Of a DNA stretch of 37,157 nt, positions 7,637 through 14,594 are shown piece by piece. The position numbers and the translations under genes are program-made. Within the stretch, counting starts at the first letter, position 1. Each line of letters starts with the position of its first letter. The DNA comes from Alphaproteobacteria bacterium. GTDB lineage: Bacteria > Pseudomonadota > Alphaproteobacteria > Rhodobacterales > Rhodobacteraceae. Location of the stretch: the NCBI GenBank assembly GCA_030431935.1, contig JAUIIC010000010.1:1-37157 (forward strand), written 5' to 3'. The notes beneath the pieces are model-generated. The model was given only the letters and a program-made list of their open reading frames with translations. It made no database searches and was not told where the DNA came from.

Positions 7637-8467
7637 GTGACGGATCGAGGCAATCGGGACCGGCCCGGAAGGAGCGGGATCCCGCGTCGTGCTGTGTGTG
7701 CGGGCACCCTTGCGCTTGCCGGCCTTGGCCTGGCGGGCCCCGCCCGTGCGTGGGAAGACGACGTGCGCGCGGCCGTTGCCGAGGACTTCGGCGTGTCCGA
7801 CGTTCCCGAGGGTGACGTGCTGATCGACATGCCGGACTTTTCGGATTCGGGCAAATCGGTGCCGCTGAGCGTGACGGTTCCCTGCACGATGACCGGGCTG
7901 GATTATCCCGAGGTCGTGGCGGTCTATGCCGAACGCAACCCGCGCCCGCGCATCGCCAAGGTCTATTTCAGCACCGATTGCGCCGAGGCGACCTTTTCCA
8001 CCCGTGTGCGCATCGACGCCTACCAGGACATCACCGTGGTGGTGAAGATGGCCTCTGGCGAGATCTTCAAGGGCGTGCGCAAGGTGGACGTGACCTACGG
8101 CGCCTGCGAGGACGCCGTGGCGAACGACCAGTTCCCGCCGGGATGGTCGCCGCGCATCCGCCTTGCGGTGCCCGACAGCGCCACCCCGGGCGAGGCGGTC
8201 GAGATCCGCACGATCATAGGGCATCCGATGGAAACAGGGTTCCGCCACAACTCGCAGGGCCTGCTCATCCCGGTGCGCATCGCGGAATGGTTCCGCTGTT
8301 ACGCCAATGACCGTCAGGTGTTTGCCGCCAAGCTGGAACCGGCGATCTCTGCCAATCCCTATTTCGAGTTCTTCCTCAAGGTGGATGAAACCATGCGGCT
8401 GGAGTTCGAGTGGATCGACACGACGTCGGACCGATACACGGGCGAGGCCACGATCGCCGTTGGATAG
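7637..8467 (+). CDS. Fused SoxY-SoxZ sulfur carrier protein
   Basis: 276 residues from the GTG at 7637, chosen because GGGAG lies 8 bp upstream and the signal peptide (RR then a hydrophobic stretch, cleavage near residue 38) follows. An earlier GTG at 7562 is in frame but lacks a ribosome site. The N-terminal half resembles SoxY (DVLIDMPDFSDSGKSVPLSV). Its last strand, VDVTYGAC, puts C157 where SoxY has the GGCGG swinging-arm cysteine. A short linker leads into a SoxZ-like domain from about residue 170, with PRIRLAVPDSATPGE, IRTIIGHPMETGFR and ISANPYFEFF. Separate SoxY and SoxZ normally form a heterodimer carrying sulfur intermediates. Fused relatives are known in association with quinoprotein dehydrogenases; none is visible here. 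Confidence 0.88.
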   Translation: MTDRGNRDRPGRSGIPRRAVCAGTLALAGLGLAGPARAWEDDVRAAVAEDFGVSDVPEGDVLIDMPDFSDSGKSVPLSVTVPCTMTGLDYPEVVAVYAERNPRPRIAKVYFSTDCAEATFSTRVRIDAYQDITVVVKMASGEIFKGVRKVDVTYGACEDAVANDQFPPGWSPRIRLAVPDSATPGEAVEIRTIIGHPMETGFRHNSQGLLIPVRIAEWFRCYANDRQVFAAKLEPAISANPYFEFFLKVDETMRLEFEWIDTTSDRYTGEATIAVG

Positions 8468-8494
8468 GCTTCGTGCCTCTGGAGGGAACCAGGG

Positions 8495-9118
8495 ATGTCT
8501 TTGCCGGGATCGCCGGACGAGACGCAGCGCAAACGCGGCCCGGTGCCGTGCCGAGCCATGAGCATCAGGGCCCTGATCGCGGCCAGCCTTCTGGGCGCCG
8601 CGCCTGTCCCTGTACAGGCCTGGGACCCCGAGGACCTTAGCCGGTTTCGTGCCTCGATCTCTTGCAAGGCGTGTGACCTGTCGCAGGCCAACCTGGTCAG
8701 GACCGACCTGCGCGCAGCCGATCTTGCCAGGGCCGACCTGACGGGCGCCAAGCTTTACTACGCCAGCCTGATCGGGGCCAATCTGGCAGGTGCGAACCTG
8801 GCCGGGGCCGATCTTCGTGGCGCAAACCTGTTCTACGCCGACCTGTCCGGGGCCCGCCTTGTGGGTGCCGATCTCAGCGGGGCGAACCTTGTCGGCGCCC
8901 TGCTGGGTCAAGGCGACCTGACGAATGCCGACCTGAGCGGCGCGAACCTCTTCCGCGCGGATCTGAATGGCGCGCGGATCGTCGCGGGCAACCTGGGCGG
9001 CGCGCTTCTTCACGGGGCCGACCTGACGGGCGCGATCCTGACCGAGGCGCGGCTGGACGGGGCTGTTTTCTGCGAAACGACGATGCCGGACGGGGCGGTG
9101 TCCGATGCCGGCTGCTGA
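8495..9118 (+). CDS. Exported pentapeptide-repeat protein, long form
   Basis: Up to 207 residues. The ATG at 8495 has a GGAGG site about 10 bp upstream. A second in-frame ATG at 8558 starts a clean signal peptide (cleavage after VQA) but has a poor ribosome site, so either is possible. After a CKAC motif the protein is a run of A(D/N)LxG pentapeptides, predicting a right-handed beta-helix in the periplasm. It ends with FCETTMPDG and a terminal cysteine. The function is unknown. It lies 27 bp after the soxYZ fusion and its stop overlaps the start of the NosR-like gene by 14 bp, so it belongs to this operon. A shorter paralogue is at 14127-14534. Confidence 0.85.
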   Translation: MSLPGSPDETQRKRGPVPCRAMSIRALIAASLLGAAPVPVQAWDPEDLSRFRASISCKACDLSQANLVRTDLRAADLARADLTGAKLYYASLIGANLAGANLAGADLRGANLFYADLSGARLVGADLSGANLVGALLGQGDLTNADLSGANLFRADLNGARIVAGNLGGALLHGADLTGAILTEARLDGAVFCETTMPDGAVSDAGC

Positions 9119-11249
9119 GGCGATCCTGCGCCGCGTCGGCGCGCTTCTGCGGGGGGCCGGGCCACTTGTGGCCGCGCTATGGGTGATGCTTGCGGCCATG
9201 GCCAATGCGCAGTCGGGCGACCCCGAGGCGCCGCCCCTTTTGGAGCGGCTGACGCCAGAGGTGCTGGCGGTGGTCTTTCCGGGCGCATCGCGGGTCGAGA
9301 TGGTTCAGGACGACGGCCCGGTGTCCGCGGCGGCCTTCCGGGGGGACGAGCTGGCGGGTTATGTCTTCTCGACGCTCGACGTGCTGCGCGCACCCGGCTA
9401 TTCGAGCACGCCGTTCGATGTCGTCGCGGGCGTCACGCTGGACGGACGGCTTACCGGATCGGTCGTGCTGTTCCACCGCGAGCCCTACCTCATCAACGAC
9501 CAGCGACGCACGGCGCAACTGGTGATGTTCCTCGGCGGGCTGGAAGGCACCGAGGCGCGGCTGGGTGTCGAGGGGCGCCTGCCGCCCGGGTTCGTCGCCG
9601 GCGCCACGATCTCGGCGCGGGCCATGCGCAACGCGGTGCAGGAGGGCGCGCGGATGGTCCTGCGGTTCCGCACCGAAGAGATCGTCGTGACCGAGCCGAC
9701 CATCGACATGATCAACTTCAGGCCGATGAGCCCGCTGGACCTGGTGGCCGAAGGCGGGCTTGCACGGGCCCGCGTCACCAATGCCGACCTTGCCGCCGCG
9801 ATGCAGCGCGCGGGCCTTGGCGACCACCTGCCAGAGGTGCCGGCCATCGGGGGGCCCGACGCGCTTTATGCCGACGTGGTGTTCGGCTACGCCAACCCGC
9901 CGAAGGTGGGCCGGAACGGCGTCGGGCTTGAACCCTATGATCAGCTTGTCAACGGCACCCCCGAGGGCACGATGGCTGTCTATGTCGGCACGCTTGGCGG
10001 GGTCTACGACCATCGCGGCACACGCTTCAACAACCTGTCGGCGGGGTTTGCGCTGGAACGGGTCCGGGTGTTGCAGGACGGGCAGGTCTACGAGTTCACC
10101 AAGGCCGACATGCTGCCTGCACGGGGACGGATCGCCGACCTGCTGCTGCTGCCGCGCAATGGCGGGTTCGACCCGATGGCGCCCTGGCAGGCCGAATTGC
10201 GCGCCACCGCGCGCCTGCCTGATGGCAGGCTGGACCCCTTCGTGCTGGCGGAGTTGACCTACCGATTGCCGCCCTCGATGATCCTGATGCCGGAACCCGA
10301 ACCCGCGCCGGTCTGGCTGGAGCCATGGGTCGAAGGCCGGACCGACATCATCATCCTTTGCGCGGCGCTGGCGGTGCTGACGCTGATCCTGGCGTTTCAG
10401 GATGCGATCAGCCGACGGCGGCGGCTGCACCGCTATGTCAGGAACGGCTTCTTGCTGTTCACGCTGGTCTGGATCGGCTGGACCGCCAGCGCGCAGCTGT
10501 CCATCGTGAACCTCATCAACTACCTCAAGGCGCCGTTCGAGGATCTGGGCCTTGCGTTCTACCTTGCCGAGCCGCTGATCGTCATCCTGTCGATCTATAC
10601 CGCCGTGTCCCTGGTGCTGCTGGGGCGCGGTGTCTTCTGCGGCTGGCTTTGTCCGTTTGGCGCCTTGCAGGAGCTTCTGGCGCGGGTGGCGCACGCCCTG
10701 CGGCTGCCCCAGTGGAACCCGAAGGAACAGCTTCAGCGCCGGCTGTGGAGCGTGAAATACGTGGCGCTGGGCACGATCCTTGCCCTTGTCGTGTTCGCGC
10801 CCGAAGCCGGGCATGTCGCGCAGGAGGTCGAGCCGTTCAAGACCGCGATCACCGCGATGTTCGCGCGCGGCCTGACTTACGTGATCTACGCGGTGATCCT
10901 TCTGCTGATCGGGCTGTTCACCGAACGGGCCTTCTGCCGCTTTCTCTGTCCGCTGGGCGCGGCGCTTGCGATCCTCGACCGGCTGCATCTGGTCGAGATG
11001 CTCAAGCGCCGCCCCGAATGCGGAAACCCCTGCCATCTGTGCGAGCGGTCCTGCCCGGTGCGGGCGATCGAGCGGTCCGGCAGGATCGTGATGGCCGAGT
11101 GCTTTCAGTGTCTCGATTGCCAGGTCGAGTACCACGATGACCGTCGCTGCCCGCCGCTGGCCCAGATCCGCAAGCGCAAGGCACGAGAGACGATGCAGCC
11201 CGCGGGAACCGCGGGCGGCCTGACGCTGCCCGCGGGGCTGCCGGCATGA
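9105..11249 (+). CDS. NosR/NirI-family membrane flavo-iron-sulfur protein
   Basis: 714 residues. A signal or anchor (about 17-36) is followed by a periplasmic FMN-binding domain in which T168 of AGATIS is the expected site of covalent FMN attachment. About five membrane helices lie between residues 413 and 610. Two CX3CP motifs at the membrane (C512/C516, C611/C615) and two ferredoxin-type clusters (C639, C643, C646, C650, and C666, C669, C672 with a later Cys-Pro) complete the NosR/NirI architecture. Such proteins move electrons between the quinone pool and periplasmic acceptors. No nitrous oxide or nitrite reductase gene is present, so a role in this sulfur/cytochrome island is inferred. 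ApbE, which would attach the FMN, is encoded immediately downstream with a 4-bp overlap. Confidence 0.9.
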   Translation: MPAAEAILRRVGALLRGAGPLVAALWVMLAAMANAQSGDPEAPPLLERLTPEVLAVVFPGASRVEMVQDDGPVSAAAFRGDELAGYVFSTLDVLRAPGYSSTPFDVVAGVTLDGRLTGSVVLFHREPYLINDQRRTAQLVMFLGGLEGTEARLGVEGRLPPGFVAGATISARAMRNAVQEGARMVLRFRTEEIVVTEPTIDMINFRPMSPLDLVAEGGLARARVTNADLAAAMQRAGLGDHLPEVPAIGGPDALYADVVFGYANPPKVGRNGVGLEPYDQLVNGTPEGTMAVYVGTLGGVYDHRGTRFNNLSAGFALERVRVLQDGQVYEFTKADMLPARGRIADLLLLPRNGGFDPMAPWQAELRATARLPDGRLDPFVLAELTYRLPPSMILMPEPEPAPVWLEPWVEGRTDIIILCAALAVLTLILAFQDAISRRRRLHRYVRNGFLLFTLVWIGWTASAQLSIVNLINYLKAPFEDLGLAFYLAEPLIVILSIYTAVSLVLLGRGVFCGWLCPFGALQELLARVAHALRLPQWNPKEQLQRRLWSVKYVALGTILALVVFAPEAGHVAQEVEPFKTAITAMFARGLTYVIYAVILLLIGLFTERAFCRFLCPLGAALAILDRLHLVEMLKRRPECGNPCHLCERSCPVRAIERSGRIVMAECFQCLDCQVEYHDDRRCPPLAQIRKRKARETMQPAGTAGGLTLPAGLPA

Positions 11250-12211
11250 GCGCCCGCATCACGCGCCGCACCGCGCTTCGGGTTGTCGGGGCGGGGCTTG
11301 CCCTTCCGCTGGGGGCGCTGGCGCTTGGTGGGCTGCGCGGGGCGCCGCAGCCCGTCCACTGGCAAGGCGTGGTGCTGGGCGGGGTGTCGGCGATGACGCT
11401 TTGGCACCCCGATCCCGGCGTGGCGCGGCGCGCGATCCGCCGCATGCTGGCCGAGGTCGACCGGCTGGAAGACATCTTCAGCCTCTACCGCCCCGACAGC
11501 CAGATCGCGCGGCTGAACCGGGACGGCGCGCTGGAGGCGCCCGCGCGCGCGCTTGTCGAGGTGATCGAGGCCAGCCTGCGGATCGCGTCGCAAAGCGGCG
11601 GCGCCTTCGACCCCACGATCCAGCCGCTCTGGCGGCTTCACGCGGTGGGCCCGCCATCGGCGAGGGCGCTGGAACAGGCGCGCGCGCTTGTCGGCCATGA
11701 CGCCGTGGACCTGGATGCGCGGGGCATTCGCCTTGGCCGTGAGGGCATGGCGATCAGCCTGAACGGGATCGCGCAGGGCCACATCACGGATCGCGTCACC
11801 GAGATCCTTGGCAACGAGGGCTTCGAGAACGCGGTGATCGAGCTTGGCGAGACCCGCGCCCTCGGCACCGGCCCCGATGGCCGCCCGTTTTCCATCGGCC
11901 TGGCGCGCCCGTTTCCCCCCGTGGGCATCGCCCGCGATCTTGCCCTGGCCGATGCGGCGCTGGCGGTGTCGGGCGGGTATGGCACGCGCCTTCCGGGGCC
12001 GGGCGCGCACCACATCTTCGACCCGCGCACGGGGCAAAGCGCCAACCGGCTGGCGCAGGTCGCGGTTCTGTCCCGGCGCGCGATGTGGGCCGATGCGCTG
12101 TCCACGGCGATCTATGTCGCGGGCGAGGCGTCCGCGCGCCGCCTGCTTGACGGCTATCTAGGCTCTCGCGCGATCCTGACGCGGATGGACGGCAGCACGG
12201 TGGACGTCTGA
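11246..12211 (+). CDS. apbE: FAD:protein FMN transferase ApbE (NosX-type)
   Basis: 321 residues with a Tat-type signal (TRRTALRVVGAG, residues about 6-17). Family motifs are SQIARLNRDG, GGAFDPTIQPLW, ISLNGIAQGHITDRV and HIFDPRTGQS, the last containing the metal/flavin-binding Asp. ApbE transfers FMN from FAD to a threonine in exported flavoproteins. The obvious client is the NosR-like protein whose stop codon overlaps this start by 4 bp. In denitrifiers the same pair is NosR-NosX; here it is used in a different setting. It is tail-to-tail with the next gene, with two bases between stops. Confidence 0.93.
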   Translation: MSARITRRTALRVVGAGLALPLGALALGGLRGAPQPVHWQGVVLGGVSAMTLWHPDPGVARRAIRRMLAEVDRLEDIFSLYRPDSQIARLNRDGALEAPARALVEVIEASLRIASQSGGAFDPTIQPLWRLHAVGPPSARALEQARALVGHDAVDLDARGIRLGREGMAISLNGIAQGHITDRVTEILGNEGFENAVIELGETRALGTGPDGRPFSIGLARPFPPVGIARDLALADAALAVSGGYGTRLPGPGAHHIFDPRTGQSANRLAQVAVLSRRAMWADALSTAIYVAGEASARRLLDGYLGSRAILTRMDGSTVDV

Positions 12212-12213
12212 GG

Positions 12214-13587
12214 TCAGCGGGCGAAGGGCGCGATCCCGGCCAGGGCGATGGCGCGCAGCATGTCGTCCTGAAGCCCCCGCGCGGTGGCCAGGGCACCCTG
12301 GACGTCGCCAGAGCCTGCCTGGGCCAGCGCCACGGCGACCCCGATTTCGCCCCGGTCTCGCGCCCCGGCGAACCGGTCTGCGACATCGAGCGCGGGAACC
12401 GGGGCGCCCGCGGACGCCAGCAGAACCGCAAGGGTGCGCACGAGATCCGCGCGATCGCCCGCCTCCGGCAGCATCGGCAGAAGGCTTGACGCGGCGTCCA
12501 GCTGCCCACCCTGCACGAGGGCCGCGGCGGCCCCTGACAGGGCTTGCGTTCGGCTGTCGAGGTTGTCGATAGCCATGGCGGTTCGGCGGCTTGCCTCGGC
12601 ATCCCCGGCCCGGGCCTGTTCGACCGCCACCGCGACCAGCGCCGATGCATCGCCATAGGACCGCACGATGTCGCGGGCGAGATCCAGCGCGGCGTCCACC
12701 TGTCCCGAGGCCGCCATGGCGCGCGCGATGGCGACCATCGCCTCGAGGTCGCCATAGGCCGACTCGATCCTGCGTGCAGTGGCGCGCGCACCTTCGATGT
12801 CTCCGGTTTCGGCCTGAACCCGCGCTATGCCGGCCAGCGCGCGCGACCGTCCCGACAGCTCTGGGATGGCGCCGGCGGTCTGCAAGGCCCCGGCCACGTC
12901 GCCGCTTTCGGCCTGGATGCGGGCGATGGCGCCCAGCGCCTCGTGGAACCAGAAGTGGTCGAACTCGCCCGAGCGCGACACAAGGCCCGACGCGATCTTC
13001 ACACCGGCCTGATCGGATGTGAACCAGTAGCTGGTGGCGATCCGGGTGGCGGCCCGGATCCCGGCGGGCACATCTCCGGCCCGCGCCGCCGAGACGGCGA
13101 TGGCCGCCTGCGCCTCGGACCGGCGGAACGGATTGTCTATCGCGATGACGGTATCGAACGCCTCTTCGATGCGCCCGGCGGCGGCTAGGTGCACGGCAAG
13201 CGTTTCAAGCGCCGCGACCTTGGCCGATTTCACGCGCCCGTCCACGATGGACATCGCGATCTCGCGGGCGCGGTCAAAGGCGCCGACCCGCGCGGCGGCG
13301 CCCGCGATCTCGCCCAGCGCCTCGGCCATGGTGCGCGCATCGTCGATCCTGCCCGCGGTGTCGAGCGCCGCGTCGAAGCGTCCCAGTTCGCCAAGCGCCA
13401 CGGCCACGGCGAAATGAATCTCGTCCATGGAGGACGTCCGAGATACCAGCTGAACGGCGGCATTCGCCTCGGCAATCAGGCAGTCGGCAAGCGTCGCCGC
13501 GCACATCGGCGCGGTGTCCTGTGCCACCGAGGCCCCAGGAGCGGCGATGATCGCCAGCGCGCACAAGATACATCGAAAACCGGTCAT
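12214..13587 (-). CDS. Exported helical-repeat (TPR-like) protein of unknown function
   Basis: 457 residues. A signal peptide (residues 1-22, ending SVAQ) is followed by at least eight degenerate repeats of about 33-34 residues. Their core is A-L-x-x-I-A-x-x-x-A-x-x-G-D-x-x-x-A, for example ALAGIARVQAETGD and ALGAIARIQAESGD. Length and pattern suggest a TPR/SEL1-like alpha solenoid that binds a partner in the periplasm. Two cysteines (CAATLADC) lie just after the signal. It is convergent with apbE and divergent from the small gene at 13762. No enzymatic motif is visible. A role as a scaffold for the neighbouring redox proteins is only a guess from position. Confidence 0.8.
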   Translation of the reverse strand: MTGFRCILCALAIIAAPGASVAQDTAPMCAATLADCLIAEANAAVQLVSRTSSMDEIHFAVAVALGELGRFDAALDTAGRIDDARTMAEALGEIAGAAARVGAFDRAREIAMSIVDGRVKSAKVAALETLAVHLAAAGRIEEAFDTVIAIDNPFRRSEAQAAIAVSAARAGDVPAGIRAATRIATSYWFTSDQAGVKIASGLVSRSGEFDHFWFHEALGAIARIQAESGDVAGALQTAGAIPELSGRSRALAGIARVQAETGDIEGARATARRIESAYGDLEAMVAIARAMAASGQVDAALDLARDIVRSYGDASALVAVAVEQARAGDAEASRRTAMAIDNLDSRTQALSGAAAALVQGGQLDAASSLLPMLPEAGDRADLVRTLAVLLASAGAPVPALDVADRFAGARDRGEIGVAVALAQAGSGDVQGALATARGLQDDMLRAIALAGIAPFAR

Positions 13588-13697
13588 CGCCTCGGATCCC
13601 CTGGACGAACCTGCCAGTCACCCGGGTATCTCGACCCGAATTCGGGCGCAAAGGCAACGGTGACGCGCGCCGTGCCCGGGGACGGCAGAGCGCATCG

Positions 13698-13726
13698 TTG
13701 GTCTGAAAGGCGAAACCTGCTAGGTT
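13698..13726 (+). promoter_or_regulatory. Candidate promoter for the small gene at 13762
   Basis: TTGGTC (13698-13703), a 17-bp spacer and TAGGTT (13721-13726), within a TGCTAGG box that recurs at 14086-14092 before the pentapeptide gene. It lies 36-41 bp before the ATG. Confidence 0.4.
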
Positions 13727-13761
13727 AACGTGGGCCTTATCGGCCCTTGGGGGACGAAACC

Positions 13762-14007
13762 ATGCTATGGGTCTGGGTTGTCGTCACGGTTTATGCATCT
13801 GGCGAAGTGAACGTCGATCCGGGTACGAACCTGTCCGCGTGGGACAGCCGCGCAAGCTGCGAGGCCGCGCTGGTTGGCGAAACCGACTTTGGCTACACCG
13901 CCGGCTGGGAGATCCGCACGGCAGAGGGCGTGACCACGCTGGTCTACGAACAGCCGACGCTGCGATCCATTGCCCAGTGCTTTCCGGTCTACGCCGCGCG
14001 ACGCTAG
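13762..14007 (+). CDS. Small hypothetical protein with hydrophobic N-terminus
   Basis: 81 residues. The ATG at 13762 is preferred over an in-frame TTG at 13747 because GGGGGA (13749-13754) sits at the right distance from the ATG. The first 12 residues (MLWVWVVVTVYA) are strongly hydrophobic but short for a signal peptide or membrane anchor. Two cysteines (SRASCEAAL and IAQCFPVY) could pair. The protein has Trp and Tyr residues and looks like a small exported or membrane-associated protein. No family is recognised. It lies between two genes of the redox island and carries a promoter-like box shared with the next gene. Confidence 0.6.
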   Translation: MLWVWVVVTVYASGEVNVDPGTNLSAWDSRASCEAALVGETDFGYTAGWEIRTAEGVTTLVYEQPTLRSIAQCFPVYAARR

Positions 14008-14085
14008 GGCGTGCCGTGTGGCACCGGCGGCCCGGGCCAGATGCCATCGCGACGGACCCGACGCTCGCCAGCGGGGCCCGTCCGG

Positions 14086-14094
14086 TGCTAGGCT
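14086..14094 (+). promoter_or_regulatory. Candidate -10 region of the short pentapeptide gene
   Basis: TGCTAGGCT, 33-41 bp before the ATG at 14127. It matches TGCTAGGTT at 13718-13726, which has nearly the same distance to its own start codon. No convincing -35 hexamer accompanies it, so an alternative sigma factor or an activator is possible. Confidence 0.3.
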
Positions 14095-14126
14095 GCAGCC
14101 AAGGGCGCAAGGGAACGGAGGACGCC

Positions 14127-14534
14127 ATGTTCAAGCTGTTCGTGTTTGCCGTCGCGGCATGTGTGCCGCTGTCCGTCGCAGCGGGCGATGCCGAGGCGAT
14201 GAAACGACTCAAGGAAACGCAGGTGTGTGTCGGCTGCGACCTTAGCGGAAGCGACCTGCGCTGGGCCGCCGTCTACGAGGCGGAACTGGGCGGGGCGCCG
14301 AACCTCGTGAACGGCGACCTCAGCGGGGCGGACCTTTCGGGCGCCAATCTTTACGGTGCCAATCTGCAAGGCACGCGGTTCGTCGGCGCGAAACTGGCCG
14401 GAGCGACGCTGTCATGGTCCGACATGAGCAATGCGAACCTGACCGACGCGGACCTTGCCGACGCAAGGTTGGACGGGGTCATCTTCTGCGGAACGACGAT
14501 GCCCGACGGCACGCGGAACGACGCCAACTGCTGA
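14127..14534 (+). CDS. Exported pentapeptide-repeat protein, short form
   Basis: 135 residues. The start at 14127 is set by GGAG six bases upstream and by a clear signal peptide (MFKLFVFAVAACVPLSVAAG). The mature part starts with an acidic/basic helix, then CVGCDLSGSDL. A block of A(D/N)L pentapeptides follows, and the end is FCGTTMPDG plus a final cysteine. The CxxC at the front and the FCxTTMPDG...C end are shared with the longer protein at 8495-9118, so the two are paralogues. The likely structure is a short right-handed beta-helix capped by disulfides. The function is unknown. Confidence 0.85.
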   Translation: MFKLFVFAVAACVPLSVAAGDAEAMKRLKETQVCVGCDLSGSDLRWAAVYEAELGGAPNLVNGDLSGADLSGANLYGANLQGTRFVGAKLAGATLSWSDMSNANLTDADLADARLDGVIFCGTTMPDGTRNDANC

Positions 14535-14554
14535 CGGCCCGATCGGGCGGGCCG
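14535..14554. terminator. Hairpin between convergent genes
   Basis: A perfect 7-bp stem, CGGCCCG (14535-14541) and CGGGCCG (14548-14554), with loop ATCGGG, directly after the pentapeptide gene stop. There is no T-tract, so it would be a weak or Rho-assisted terminator. Confidence 0.4.
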
Positions 14555-14594
14555 CCGCGCCTAGAGGGAGGCAGATGCGCGCGCGGGTGCCGCC

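Noticed and set aside
8640-9110. Short periodic DNA repeat suggestive of a repeat array
   Set aside because: The roughly 15-bp periodicity is fully explained by pentapeptide codons. There are no spacers and no CRISPR features.
9177-11135. 652-codon minus-strand open frame opposite the NosR-like gene
   Set aside because: It is a shadow frame: no motif, no ribosome site, and composition typical of antisense GC-rich DNA.
9105-12211. Denitrification (nos/nir) locus
   Set aside because: The NosR and NosX homologues suggested it, but no nosZ, nosDFYL or nirS gene is present and the neighbours are sox-type genes.
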